Shown here in pieces: positions 1 to 11,300 of a stretch of DNA of 64,000 bases. The notes under the pieces are model-generated. The model searched no databases. It was not told where the DNA came from and saw nothing but the letters and a program-made list of their open reading frames with translations. Origin of the DNA: Takifugu bimaculatus (taxonomy: Eukaryota; Chordata; Actinopteri; Tetraodontiformes; Tetraodontidae). The translations under genes and the position numbers were made by a program. The stretch covers positions 3,698,398-3,762,397 of the forward strand of contig CP034975.1 of assembly GCA_004026145.2 (NCBI GenBank). Direction: 5' to 3'. Within the stretch, counting starts at the first letter, position 1. Each line of letters opens with the position of its first letter.

Positions 1-353
1 AAAATATTCCATTTTTTGTTTAGCTTAAATGGGTCTATCAGGCTACATGACAAGCGTCTTTGTATGTCTGACCCGATAGCCAGCAAATTTCGATCACCCT
101 GTTAAAAACAAGTTAGGAGACAATACAAAGTAAAGTCAGAAGGTTATGTAGTGAACCAGTCTTAGCTTCCCTGGTGTGTGGTTTGCGAGCAACTGCTGTC
201 TTCCATCAAAACATTCAAAATTGAGTGACAATAATGACAAAACTCACCATTGGATCCTCGCAAATCTGGTTCTTGAAGGAGTTTTGGTAATTATGCATTG
301 CGGTTGACATCATTTGTTAACTGTTATAACCATTGTTTCCTTTTGTGGTACAG
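1..353. other. left flank and duplicated intron end
   Basis: From about 131 the sequence matches the RANBP2 intron at 25,440 onwards. Before about 115 I see no match to that intron, so the duplication edge lies around 115-131. Positions 1-115 hold nothing I recognise. Any N-terminal exons belonging to the duplicate would have to be left of the window. Confidence 0.5.
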
Positions 354-1342
354 ATTCCTATTTCCATGGAGGAAATTGTGGATCTTCTGAGCGATGTGAA
401 CCACCAGCTGGTTGAGAGTGGAGGAACCAGAGATGAACAGGATGATGAGGGCCAAAAAGGACCAGCCCACTCCAGCCCTGCTCATCCCACTGAAACCTCC
501 ACAGCAATATCTCACTTGAAGTTTTCCACTCCCTCTCCCAACAAGAACATAGTTTCTCCAACTAAGAGACATCTGGTAAGTCCGTGCCATCATTTAAATA
601 AAACACTGAGACAAGGAAAAAGGCCATTTTTATGATTTCTTTGCTTTTCATTCAGATTTCTCCAAAGACACCACCTCATTGGGTGGAAGACCAGAAAAAC
701 CTCCTCCAGATGCTGTGTCAGCAAGTGGAAGCCCTTAAGGTTAGAATAGATGATATAGATGTACTATAGTATATATTTTTGGACATTTGACACCGTTTGT
801 GTGGACATGTCTGTTTTGCTTTGTTTAAAGCAGAAACAAATCGTTGGTTTAAATGTATTTAAATTTTTCATCTTTGTTGCATTTATTATTTCCCGTAGAA
901 TGAGGTCCATGATCTCAGACAGAGCGCCTCAGTGAATGCAGGTTCCCCTCATCATAAGATGTATGGGGATAGTTACGGGGCCGAAGGTCTCCAGGAGACG
1001 TTTAACCCTGTCCAGTCTTATCATGGAGCCCCTCAAACAGGTCAGTGATGTTTGCGCATCATTTAAGGTGTGTTTGCCATATGAATTTCATATATTTTGG
1101 ATGTTGTCACAATTTTGTAAATCTGCTGATAATGTGATTCAACAACAACAAAACTTGATCTCAATAGAAATATGCTTCAGTTCTGTAGTTTTGTTGTTGC
1201 AACATTGTGAAATGAACAAAAGTTAGTTTTGTTTTTCTTTCCCGTAGTTGCCACTACAGGCCCTTCTGTGGACTATAACTAGTCCCCAGCATATAATTCA
1301 CAGTATCTCCTACGCACAGCAGCAAATGTGACCCCCACCAAG
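354..1342 (+). pseudogene. four small duplicated RANBP2 exons
   Basis: Exons at 354-575, 656-739, 899-1040 and 1248-1342 correspond to RANBP2 exons at 25,643, 25,955, 26,346 and 26,695, with identical lengths (222, 84, 142, 95) and phases. All acceptors end in AG and the first three donors are GT. The fourth donor is AAG|gc where the parent has AAG|gt. GC donors in this context can still work. The first three exons are open in the parental frame. The fourth contains TAG at 1280-1282, where the parent has CAG (the Gln of the YNQSP stretch), so a transcript spliced like the parent would stop there. Skipping that exon would shift the frame. Confidence 0.8.
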
Positions 1343-4300
1343 GCAATTTGTCACTGTTTGGCAAAACTCACAGAAATCAATTTGTGTATTTCAGGGAATG
1401 TGCAATTTTGGTTTTCCTTTCCCCCGGTCCAGCACCCAAAAAATAAGGAGGGTACAAAGCACAGTGAAATCCTGCTCGATCTTCTTACATCAGACATTCC
1501 GGCTAAAAATGATACTGCAACAGACTCGTCTGCAGTGAAGGAAAAGCAGCCCAGCCAAAGTGGTATCTTCACCTTTGGCAGCACAGGCACTGGAAATATC
1601 TCTGGAAAGACAGAGAATCTATTCAAATGTGGGGAAGTTTCAAAACCAGCCTTTGGGATTCCAAAATCTCCAGCGGGAGAGGAAAAGACACCAGAAAGTG
1701 ACAACGACAATACTCATGTTGAGGAGGATGAGGATGGTCCTCACTTCGAACCCATTGTACCTCTTCCTGATAAAGTAGACGTAAAAACAGGTGAGGAGGA
1801 GGAAGAGGAGATGTTCTGTAACCGAGCAAAACTTTATCGATTTGATACAGAGACAAAAGAGTGGAAAGCGCGGGGAATTGGCAATGTTAAAATCTTGAAG
1901 CACAGCACTAAAGGGAAGGTGCGTCTGTTGATGAGGAGGGAGCAGGTCCGTAAGATTTGTGCAAACCACTACATCACTTCTGATATGCTACTGAAGCCAA
2001 ATGCGAGCTCTGACAAATCCTGGGTCTGGAATGCCCTTGATTACGCAGATGAAGAGCCCAAGACTGAACAGCTTGCCATTCGCTTCAAAACAGTTGATGA
2101 GGCATCACTTTTCAAAGCCAAGTTTGAAGAAGCAAAGAAAGTTGTGCTCCAGTCCCCAGAAAAGGCCAAACCTCAGGAGAAGAAAGAGGAAACATTGAGT
2201 GCTTCAGAATCTCTGGCAGCTCGATTTGCACTTAAGGAAGGAGAATGGGAATGTTCAGTGTGTTGTGTTAGAAATAAATCTACAGATGAACGATGTGTTG
2301 CTTGTCAAACGGCAAATCCCGATCCTTCGTCCAAACCAGAAAAGCAGGACATTCCTGACACCAAGGCAAGTCCTTTTACTTTCAAATTTGGCATTGATTC
2401 ATCAAATCCATCTGGTTTTACTGCTCTCGGAGCATCTATACCACCAGCCACCTTTATGTTTAGCACCACAAAGCCTTTAGACCCAGTGACCGTTGGATTT
2501 GGATTTGGATTTCAGTCTTCTGGAGACTTTCAATTTGGCCAGAAAGACCCCAATTTCAAAGGATTCTCTGGAGCCGGTGATCAGTTGTTCTCGTCGTTAC
2601 CAGCAACTCCCACCAAGACGGATGGTTCAAATGAGCTGGAGGATGATGGAATGTATAAAACAGAGGAAAACGCTGATATTCAGTTTGAACCAGTGGTTCA
2701 AATGCCCGATAAAGTGGACCTGGTGACTGGGGAGGAAGATGAAGAGGTTCTTTATTCTGAGCGAGTCGAACTATTTAGGTTTGATTCCAGTGTCAGTCAA
2801 TGGAAAGAGCGCGGCGTGGGTATCCTAAAAATCCTAAAGAACCCAACTAATGGAAGGTTAAGAGTTCTCATGAGAAGGGAACAGGTTCTGAAGGTGTGCG
2901 CCAACCATTGGATCACCACCACCATGAACCTGGAGCCGCTGGCATGTTCAGACAGAGCCTGGATGTGGATGGCAAATGACTTTTCCGGTGGAGACCCCAA
3001 GCCTGAACAGCTGGCTGCTGAGTTCAAAAGTCCAGAGGTGGCTGAGGAATTTAAGCTGAAGTTTGAAGAATGTCAAAAGCTTCTGTTGGACATCCCCCTC
3101 CAGACCCCCCACAAGCTTATTGACTCAGACAGAAAAGCGCACCTCATTTGGAAAGCAGAAGAAATTAAGTCGGGTTTAAAAGACCTTGTGACTGGGGAGG
3201 ACGATGAAGAGGTTGTATATTCTAAGCGAGTCAGACTATTTAGATTTGATTCCACTGTCAATCGAAAGAAAGTATGCGGCGTGGGTACCCTGAAAATCCT
3301 AAAGAACCCAACTAATGGAAGGTTCAGACTTCTAATGAGAAGGGACCAGGGTCTAAAGGTGTGCGCCAACCATTGGATCACCAGCACCATGAACCTGAAG
3401 CCCCTGGCATGTTCAGACAGAGACTGGATGTTGATGGAAAATGACTTTTCCGATGGAGACACCAAGCTTGAAGAGCTGGCTGCTCAGTTCAAAAGTCCAG
3501 AGGCAGCTGAGAAATTTAAGCTGAAGTTTGAAGAATGTCAAAAGCTTCTGTTGGACATCCCCCTCCAGACCCCCCACAAGTCTATTGACTCAGGCAGAAC
3601 AGCGCACCTCATTCAGAAAGCAGAAGAAATGAAGTCGGGTTTAAAAGACCTCAACTTCTTTTTAACAGATGACAAAACAAAAATCAAAGATGACGACAGT
3701 CAAGAAGACGTTGATGCATCCATCAGTGCTCCAAGCCTTGTCATGGCTCAAGGTGAAACCACAGGCCCCAAACTGGAGTGTGACAATTATGACCTAAGAA
3801 AAGAAGCTTTGGGCGATACAGCAGACTCTTCAATCTACGCCTCTCCTCTCTCCAGCAGCCCCCTGAGAAAGAACGTTGTCCGTTCCGGAGAATCTACTGG
3901 GAGCTTCAGCGTCACCTTCCAGCCAGGCATTAGTCCCTCAAAGTCTCCCACTGAGCTTAACCAGAGCAGAGCCTCTGTGGGCACAGATGACAAGCAGGAC
4001 GCCACACAGGAGGAGGAGCGGGATGGGCAGTATTTTGAACCAGTCATCCAAATGCCTGATAAAATGGACCTGGTGACTGGGGAGGAAGAGGAAGAGGTTC
4101 TTTATTCTGAGCGAGTCAAACTATTTAGGTTTGATTCCAGTGTCAGTCAATGGAAAGAGCGCAGCGTGGGTATCCTGAAAATCCTAAAGAACCCAACTAA
4201 TGGAAGGTTCAGAGTTCTCATGAGAAGGGACCGGAGTCTGAAGGTGCGCGCCAACCATTGGATCACCACCACCATGAACCTGGAGCCGCTGGCATGTTCA

Positions 4301-7300
4301 GACAGAGCCTGGATGTGGATGGCAAATGACTTTTCCGGTGGAGACGCCAAGCTTGAACAGCTGGTTGCTGAGTTCAAAAGTCCAGAGTTGGCTGAGGAAT
4401 TTAAGCTGAAGTTTGAAGAATGTCAAAAGCTTCTGTTGGACATCCCCCTCCAGACCCCCCACAAGCTTATTGACTCAGACAGAAAAGCGCACCTCATTTG
4501 GAAAGCAGAAGAAATTAAGTCGGGTTTAAAAGACCTTGTGACTGGGGAGGACGATGAAGAGGTTGTATATTCTAAGCGAGTCAGACTATTTAGATTTGAT
4601 TCCACTGTCAATCGAAAGAAAGTATGCGGCGTGGGTACCCTGAAAATCCTAAAGAACCCAACTAATGGAAAGTTCAGACTTCTAATGAGAAGGGACCGGG
4701 GTCTAAAGGTGTGCGCCAACCATTGGATCACCAGCACCATGAACCTGAAGCCCCTGGCATGTTCAGACAGAGACTGGATGTTGATGGAAAATGACTTTTC
4801 CGATGGAGACACCAAGCTTGAAGAGCTGGCTGCTCAGTTCAAAAGTCCAGAGGCAGCTGAGAAATTTAAGCTGAAGTTTGAAGAATGTCAAAAGCTTCTG
4901 TTGGACATCCCCCTCCAGACCCCCCACAAGTCTATTGACTCAGGCAGAACAGCGCACCTCATTCAGAAAGCAGAAGAAATGAAGTCGGGTTTAAAAGACC
5001 TCAACTTCTTTTTAACAGATGACAAAACAAAAATCAAAGATGACGACAGTCAAGAAGACGTTGATGCATCCATCAGTGCTCCAAGCCTTGTCATGGCTCA
5101 AGGTGAAACCACAGGCCCCAAACTGGAGTGTGACAATTATGACCTAAGAAAAGAAGCTTTGGGCGATACAGCAGACTCTTCAATCTACGCCTCTCCTCTC
5201 TCCAGCAGCCCCCTGAGAAAGAACGTTGTCCGTTCCGGAGAATCTACTAGGGGCTTCAGCGTCACCTTCCAGCCAGGCATTAGTCCCTCAAAGTCTCCCA
5301 CTGAGCTTAACCAGAGCAGAGCCTCTGTGGGCACAGATGACGAGCAGGACGCCACACAGGAGGAGGAGCGGGATGGGCAGTATTTTGAACCAGTCATCCA
5401 AATGCCTGATAAAATGGACCTGGTGACTGGGGAGGAAGATGAAGAGGTTCTTTATTCTGAGCGAGTCAAACTATTTAGGTTTGATTCCAGTGTCAGTCAA
5501 TGGAAAAAGCACGGCGTGGGTGTCCTGAAAATCCTAAAGAACCCAACTAATGGAAGGTTCAGAGTTCTCATGAGAAGGGACTGGAGTCTGAAGGTGCGCG
5601 CCAACCATTGGATCACCACCACCATGAACCTGAAGCCCCTGGCAGGTTCAGACAGAGCCTGGATGTGGATGGCAAATGACTTTTCCGATGGAGACGCCAA
5701 GCCTGAACAGCTGGCTGCTGAGTTCAAAAGTCCAGAGTTCGCTGAGGAATTTATGCTGACGATTGAAGAATGTCAAAAGCTTCTGTTGGACATCCCCCTC
5801 CAGACCCCCCACAAGTCTATTGACTCAGGCAGAACAGCGCACCTCATTCAGAAAGCAGAAGAAATGAAGTCGGGTTTAAAAGACCTCAACTTCTTTTTAA
5901 CAGATGACAAAACAAAAATCAAAGATGACGACAGTCAAGAAGACGTTGGTGCATCCATCAGTGCTCCAAGCCTTGTCATGGCTCAAGGTGAAACCACAGA
6001 CCTCACCATGGAGTGGGACAATTATGACCTAAGAAAAGAAGCTTTGGACGATACAGCAGACTCTTCAATCTACGCCTCTCCTCTCGCCAGCAGCCCCCTG
6101 AGAAAGAACCTTTTCCGTTTTGGAGAATCCACTGGGGGGTTCAGCTTCAGCTTCCAGCCAGGCATTAGTCCCTCAAAGTCTCCCATTGCGCTTAACCAGA
6201 GCAGAGCCTCTGTGGGCACAGATGACAAGCAGGACACCACACAGGAGGAGGAGCGGGATGGGCAGTATTTTGAACCGGTCGTCCAAATGCCTGATAAAGT
6301 TGACCTGGTGACTCGGGGGGAAGAGGAAGAGGTTCTTTATTCTGAGCGAGTCGAACTATTTAGGTTTGATTCCAGTGTCAGTCAATGGAAAAAGCGCGGC
6401 GTGGGTGTCCTGAAAATCCTAAAGAACCCAACTAATGGAAGGTTCAGAGTTCTCATGAGAAGGGACTGGAGTCTGAAGGTGCGCGCCAACCATTGGATCA
6501 CCACCACCATGAACCTGAAGCCCCTGGCAGGTTCAGACAGAGCCTGGATGTGGATGGCAAATGACTTTTCCGATGGAGACGCCAAGCCTGAACAGCTGGC
6601 TGCTGAGTTCAAAAGTCCAGAGTTCGCTGAGGAATTTATGCTGACGATTGAAGAATGTCAAAAGCTTCTGTTGGACATCCCCCTCCAGACCCCCCACAAG
6701 TCTATTGACTCAGGCAGAACAGCGCACCTCATTCAGAAAGCAGAAGAAATGAAGTCGGGTTTAAAAGACCTCAACTTCTTTTTAACAGATGACAAAACAA
6801 AAATCACAGATGACGACAGTCAAAAAGACGTTGATGCATCCATCAGTGCTCCAAGCCTTGTCATGGCTCAAGGTGAAACCACAGGCCCCAAACTGGAGTG
6901 TGACAATTATGACCTAAGAAAAGAAGCTTTGAACGATACAGCAGACTCTTCAATCTACGCCTCTCCTCTCTCCAGCAGCCCCCAGAGAAAGAAAGTTTGC
7001 CATTTCGGAGAATCTACTGGGGGCTTCAGCGTCACCTTCCAGCCAGGCATTAGTCCCTCAAAGTCTCCCACTGAGCTTAACCAGAGCAGAGCCTCTGTGG
7101 GCACAGATGACAAGCAGGACACCACACAGGAGGAGGAGCGGGATGGGCAGTATTTTGAACCGGTCGTCCAAATGCCTGATAAAGTTGACCTGGTGACTCG
7201 GGGGGAAGAGGAAGAGGTTCTTTATTCTGAGCGAGTCGAACTATTTAGGTTTGATTCCAGTGTCAGTCAATGGAAAAAGCGCGGCGTGGGTGTCCTGAAA

Positions 7301-8377
7301 ATCCTAAAGAACCCAACTAATGGAAGGTTCAGAGTTCTCATGAGAAGGGACTGGAGTCTGAAGGTGCGCGCCAACCATTGGATCACCACCACCATGAACC
7401 TGAAGCCCCTGGCAGGTTCAGACAGAGCCTGGATGTGGATGGCAAATGACTTTTCCGATGGAGACGCCAAGCCTGAACAGCTGGCTGCTGAGTTCAAAAG
7501 TCCAGAGTTCGCTGAGGAATTTATGCTGACGATTGAAGAATGTCAAAAGCTTCTGTTGGACATCCCCCTCCAGACCCCCCACAAGTCTATTGACTCAGGC
7601 AGAACAGCGCACCTCATTCAGAAAGCAGAAGAAATGAAGTCGGGTTTAAAAGACCTCAACTTCTTTTTAACAGATGACAAAACAAAAATCACAGATGACG
7701 ACAGTCAAAAAGACGTTGATGCATCCATCAGTGCTCCAAGCCTTGTCATGGCTCAAGGTGAAACCACAGGCCCCAAACTGGAGTGTGACAATTATGACCT
7801 AAGAAAAGAAGCTTTGAACGATACAGCAGACTCTTCAATCTACGCCTCTCCTCTCTCCAGCAGCCCCCAGAGAAAGAAAGTTTGCCATTTCGGAGAATCT
7901 ACTGGGGGCTTCAGCGTCACCTTCCAGCCAGGCATTAGTCCCTCAAAGTCTCCCACTGAGCTTAACCAGAGCAGAGCCTCTGTGGGCACAGATGACAAGC
8001 AGGACACCACACAGGAGGAGGAGCGGGATGGGCAGTATTTTGAACCGGTCGTCCAAATGCCTGATAAAGTTGACCTGGTGACTCGGGGGGAAGAGGAAGA
8101 GGTTCTTTATTCTGAGCGAGTCGAACTATTTAGGTTTGATTCCAGTGTCAGTCAATGGAAAAAGCGCGGCGTGGGTGTCCTGAAAATCCTAAAGAACCCA
8201 ACTAATGGAAGGTTCAGAGTTCTCATGAGAAGGGACTGGAGTCTGAAGGTGCGCGCCAACCATTGGATCACCACCACCATGAACCTGAAGCCCCTGGCAG
8301 GTTCAGACAGAGCCTGGATGTGGATGGCAAATGACTTTTCCGATGGAGACGCCAAGCCTGAACAGCTGGCTGCTTGA
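1328..8377 (+). CDS. RanBD-array open frame, part 1
   Basis: The frame stays open for about 2,350 codons. The first codon of the open stretch is GTG inside the preceding exon, so it is not a start. The coding part probably begins at 1433, after a new CAG acceptor behind a pyrimidine run, which keeps the parental frame. In order it holds FG-type sequence; RanBD1-like (1,739-2,150); one RanBP2-type zinc finger (2,240-2,318, Cys pairs CSVC and CVAC); then RanBD2-like copies starting near 2,678, 3,184 (headless), 4,028, 4,534 (headless), 5,378, 6,263, 7,148 and 8,033. Known RanBDs bind RanGTP and act at the cytoplasmic side of the pore. The frame ends at a TGA created by one extra T at 8,374-8,375. 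Every sibling unit reads on through that point. Translation start and expression are unknown. Confidence 0.6.
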   Translation: MTPTKAICHCLAKLTEINLCISGNVQFWFSFPPVQHPKNKEGTKHSEILLDLLTSDIPAKNDTATDSSAVKEKQPSQSGIFTFGSTGTGNISGKTENLFKCGEVSKPAFGIPKSPAGEEKTPESDNDNTHVEEDEDGPHFEPIVPLPDKVDVKTGEEEEEEMFCNRAKLYRFDTETKEWKARGIGNVKILKHSTKGKVRLLMRREQVRKICANHYITSDMLLKPNASSDKSWVWNALDYADEEPKTEQLAIRFKTVDEASLFKAKFEEAKKVVLQSPEKAKPQEKKEETLSASESLAARFALKEGEWECSVCCVRNKSTDERCVACQTANPDPSSKPEKQDIPDTKASPFTFKFGIDSSNPSGFTALGASIPPATFMFSTTKPLDPVTVGFGFGFQSSGDFQFGQKDPNFKGFSGAGDQLFSSLPATPTKTDGSNELEDDGMYKTEENADIQFEPVVQMPDKVDLVTGEEDEEVLYSERVELFRFDSSVSQWKERGVGILKILKNPTNGRLRVLMRREQVLKVCANHWITTTMNLEPLACSDRAWMWMANDFSGGDPKPEQLAAEFKSPEVAEEFKLKFEECQKLLLDIPLQTPHKLIDSDRKAHLIWKAEEIKSGLKDLVTGEDDEEVVYSKRVRLFRFDSTVNRKKVCGVGTLKILKNPTNGRFRLLMRRDQGLKVCANHWITSTMNLKPLACSDRDWMLMENDFSDGDTKLEELAAQFKSPEAAEKFKLKFEECQKLLLDIPLQTPHKSIDSGRTAHLIQKAEEMKSGLKDLNFFLTDDKTKIKDDDSQEDVDASISAPSLVMAQGETTGPKLECDNYDLRKEALGDTADSSIYASPLSSSPLRKNVVRSGESTGSFSVTFQPGISPSKSPTELNQSRASVGTDDKQDATQEEERDGQYFEPVIQMPDKMDLVTGEEEEEVLYSERVKLFRFDSSVSQWKERSVGILKILKNPTNGRFRVLMRRDRSLKVRANHWITTTMNLEPLACSDRAWMWMANDFSGGDAKLEQLVAEFKSPELAEEFKLKFEECQKLLLDIPLQTPHKLIDSDRKAHLIWKAEEIKSGLKDLVTGEDDEEVVYSKRVRLFRFDSTVNRKKVCGVGTLKILKNPTNGKFRLLMRRDRGLKVCANHWITSTMNLKPLACSDRDWMLMENDFSDGDTKLEELAAQFKSPEAAEKFKLKFEECQKLLLDIPLQTPHKSIDSGRTAHLIQKAEEMKSGLKDLNFFLTDDKTKIKDDDSQEDVDASISAPSLVMAQGETTGPKLECDNYDLRKEALGDTADSSIYASPLSSSPLRKNVVRSGESTRGFSVTFQPGISPSKSPTELNQSRASVGTDDEQDATQEEERDGQYFEPVIQMPDKMDLVTGEEDEEVLYSERVKLFRFDSSVSQWKKHGVGVLKILKNPTNGRFRVLMRRDWSLKVRANHWITTTMNLKPLAGSDRAWMWMANDFSDGDAKPEQLAAEFKSPEFAEEFMLTIEECQKLLLDIPLQTPHKSIDSGRTAHLIQKAEEMKSGLKDLNFFLTDDKTKIKDDDSQEDVGASISAPSLVMAQGETTDLTMEWDNYDLRKEALDDTADSSIYASPLASSPLRKNLFRFGESTGGFSFSFQPGISPSKSPIALNQSRASVGTDDKQDTTQEEERDGQYFEPVVQMPDKVDLVTRGEEEEVLYSERVELFRFDSSVSQWKKRGVGVLKILKNPTNGRFRVLMRRDWSLKVRANHWITTTMNLKPLAGSDRAWMWMANDFSDGDAKPEQLAAEFKSPEFAEEFMLTIEECQKLLLDIPLQTPHKSIDSGRTAHLIQKAEEMKSGLKDLNFFLTDDKTKITDDDSQKDVDASISAPSLVMAQGETTGPKLECDNYDLRKEALNDTADSSIYASPLSSSPQRKKVCHFGESTGGFSVTFQPGISPSKSPTELNQSRASVGTDDKQDTTQEEERDGQYFEPVVQMPDKVDLVTRGEEEEVLYSERVELFRFDSSVSQWKKRGVGVLKILKNPTNGRFRVLMRRDWSLKVRANHWITTTMNLKPLAGSDRAWMWMANDFSDGDAKPEQLAAEFKSPEFAEEFMLTIEECQKLLLDIPLQTPHKSIDSGRTAHLIQKAEEMKSGLKDLNFFLTDDKTKITDDDSQKDVDASISAPSLVMAQGETTGPKLECDNYDLRKEALNDTADSSIYASPLSSSPQRKKVCHFGESTGGFSVTFQPGISPSKSPTELNQSRASVGTDDKQDTTQEEERDGQYFEPVVQMPDKVDLVTRGEEEEVLYSERVELFRFDSSVSQWKKRGVGVLKILKNPTNGRFRVLMRRDWSLKVRANHWITTTMNLKPLAGSDRAWMWMANDFSDGDAKPEQLAA

Positions 8378-11300
8378 GTTCAAAAGTCCAGAGTTCGCTG
8401 AGGAATTTATGCTGACGATTGAAGAATGTCAAAAGCTTCTGTTGGACATCCCCCTCCAGACCCCCTACAAGCTTATTGACTCAGGCAGAACAGCGCACCT
8501 CATTCAGAAAGCAGAAGAAATGAAGTCGGGTTTAAAAGACCTCAACTTCTTTTTAACAGATGACAAAACAAAAATCACAGATGACGACAGTCAAGAAGAC
8601 GTTGATGCATCCATCAGTGCTCCAAGCCTTGTCAAGGCTCAAAGTGAAACCACAGGCCCCAAACTGGAGTGTGACAATTATGACCTAAGAAAAGAAGCTT
8701 TGGACGATACAGCAGACTCTTCAATCTACGCCTCTCCTCTCTCCAGCAGCCCCCAGAGAAAGAAAGTTTGCCATTTCGGAGAATCTACTGGGGGCTTCAG
8801 CGTCACCTTCCAGCCAGGCATTAGTCCCTCAAAGTCTCCCACTGAGCTTAACCAGAGCAGAGCCTCTGTGGGCACAGATGACAAGCAGGACACCACACAG
8901 GAGGAGGAGCGGGATGGGCAGTATTTTGAACCGGTCGTCCAAATGCCTGATAAAGTGGACCTGGTGACTGGGGAGGAGGATGAAGAGGTTCTTTATTCTG
9001 AGCGAGTCAAACTATTTAGGTTTGATTCCAGTGTTGGTCGAAGGAAATTGCGCGGCGTGGGTATCCTGAAAATCCTAAAGAACCCAACTAATGGATGTTT
9101 AAGAGTTCTCATGAGAAGGGACCGGGGTCTGAAGGTGTGCACCAACCATTGGATCACCACCACCATGAACCTGAAGCGCCAGGCAGGTTCAGACAGAGCC
9201 TGGATGTGGATTGCAAATGACTTTTCCGATGGAGACGCCAAGCCTGAACAGCTGGCTGCTGAGTTCAAAAGTCCAGAGTTGGCTGAGGAATTTAAGCTGA
9301 AGTTTGAAGAATGTCAAAAGCTTCTGTTGGACATCCCCCTCCAGACCCCCCACAAGCTTATTGACTCAGGCAGAACAGCGCACCTCATTCAGAAAGCAGA
9401 AGAAATGAAGTCGGGTTTAAAAGACCTCAACTTCTTTTTAACAGATGACAAAACCAAAATCAAAGATGACAACAGTCAAGAAGACGTTGATGCATCCATC
9501 AGTGCTCCAAGCCTTGTCATGGCTCAAGGTGAAACCACAGGCCCCACCTTGGAGTGTCACAATTATGACCTAAGAAAAGAAGCTTTGGACGATACAGCAG
9601 ACTCTTCAGACTCCTCTCCTCTCTCCAGCAGCCCCCAGAGAAAGAAAGTTTGCCGTTTCAGAGAATCTACTGGGGGCTTCAGCGTCACCTTCCAGCCAGG
9701 CATTAGTCCCTCAAAGTCTCCCACTGAGCTTAACCAGAGCAGAGCCTCTGTGGGCACAGATGACAAGCAGGACGCTACACAGGAGGAGGAGCGGGATGGG
9801 CAGTATTTTGACCCGGTGGTCCAAATGCTTGATAAAATGGACCTGGTGACTGGGGAGGAGGATGAAGAGGTTCTTTATTCTGAGCGAGTCAAACTATTTA
9901 GGTTTGATTCCAGTGTTGGTCGAAGGAAATTGCGCGGCGTGGGTATCCTGAAAATCCTAAAGAACCCAACTAATGGATGTTTAAGAGTTCTCATGAGAAG
10001 GGACCGGGGTCTGAAGGTGTGCACCAACCATTGGATCACCACCACCATGAACCTGAAGCGCCAGGCAGGTTCAGACAGAGCCTGGATGTGGATTGCAAAT
10101 GACTTTTCCGATGGAGACGCCAAGCCTGAACAGCTGGCTGCTGAGTTCAAAAGTCCAGAGTTGGCTGAGGAATTTAAGCTGAAGTTTGAAGAATGTCAAA
10201 AGCTTCTGTTGGACATCCCCCTCCAGACCCCCCAAAAGCTTATTGACTCAGGCAGAACAGCGCACCTCATTCAGAAAGCAGAAGAAATGAAGTCAGGTTT
10301 AAAAGACCTCAACTTCTTTTTAACAGATGACAAAACAAAAATCACAGATGACGACAGTCAAGAAGACGTTGATGCATCCATCAGTGCTCCAAGCCTTGTC
10401 AAGGCTCAAAGTGAAACCACAGGCCCCAAACTGGAGTGTGACAATTATGACCTAAGAAAAGAAGCTTTGGACGATACAGCAGACTCTTCAATCTACGCCT
10501 CTCCTCTCTCCAGCAGCCCCCAGAGAAAGAAAGTTTGCCATTTCGGAGAATCTACTGGGGGCTTCAGCGTCACCTTCCAGCCAGGCATTAGTCCCTCAAA
10601 GTCTCCCACTGAGCTTAACCAGAGCAGAGCCTCTGTGGGCACAGATGACAAGCAGGACACCACACAGGAGGAGGAGCGGGATGGGCAGTATTTTGACCGG
10701 GTGGTCCAAATGCTTGATAAAATGGACCTGGTGACTGGGGAGGAGGATGAAGAGGTTCTTTATTCTGAGCGAGTCAAACTATTTAGGTTTGATTCCAGTG
10801 TTGGTCGAAGGAAATTGCGCGGCGTGGGTATCCTGAAAATCCTAAAGAACCCAACTAATGGATGTTTAAGAGTTCTCATGAGAAGGGACCGGGGTCTGAA
10901 GGTGTGCACCAACCATTGGATCACCACCACCATGAACCTGAAGCCCCTGGCAGGTTCAGACAGAGCCTGGATGTGGATTGCAAATGACTTTTCCGATGGA
11001 GACGCCGAGCCTGAACAGCTGGTTGCTGAGTTCAAAAGTCCAGAGTTGGCTGAGGAATTTAAGCTGAAGTTTGAAGAATGTCAAAAGCTTCTGTTGGACA
11101 TCCCCCTCCAGACCCCCCAAAAGCTTATTGACTCAGGCAGCACTGCGCACCTCATTCAGAAAGCAGAAGAAATGAAGTCGGGTTTAAAAGACCTCAACTA
11201 CTTTTTAACAGATGACAAAACAAAAATCAAAGATGACGACAGTCAAGAAGACGTTGATGCATCCATCAGTGCTCCAAGCCTTGTCAAGGCTCAAGGTGAA

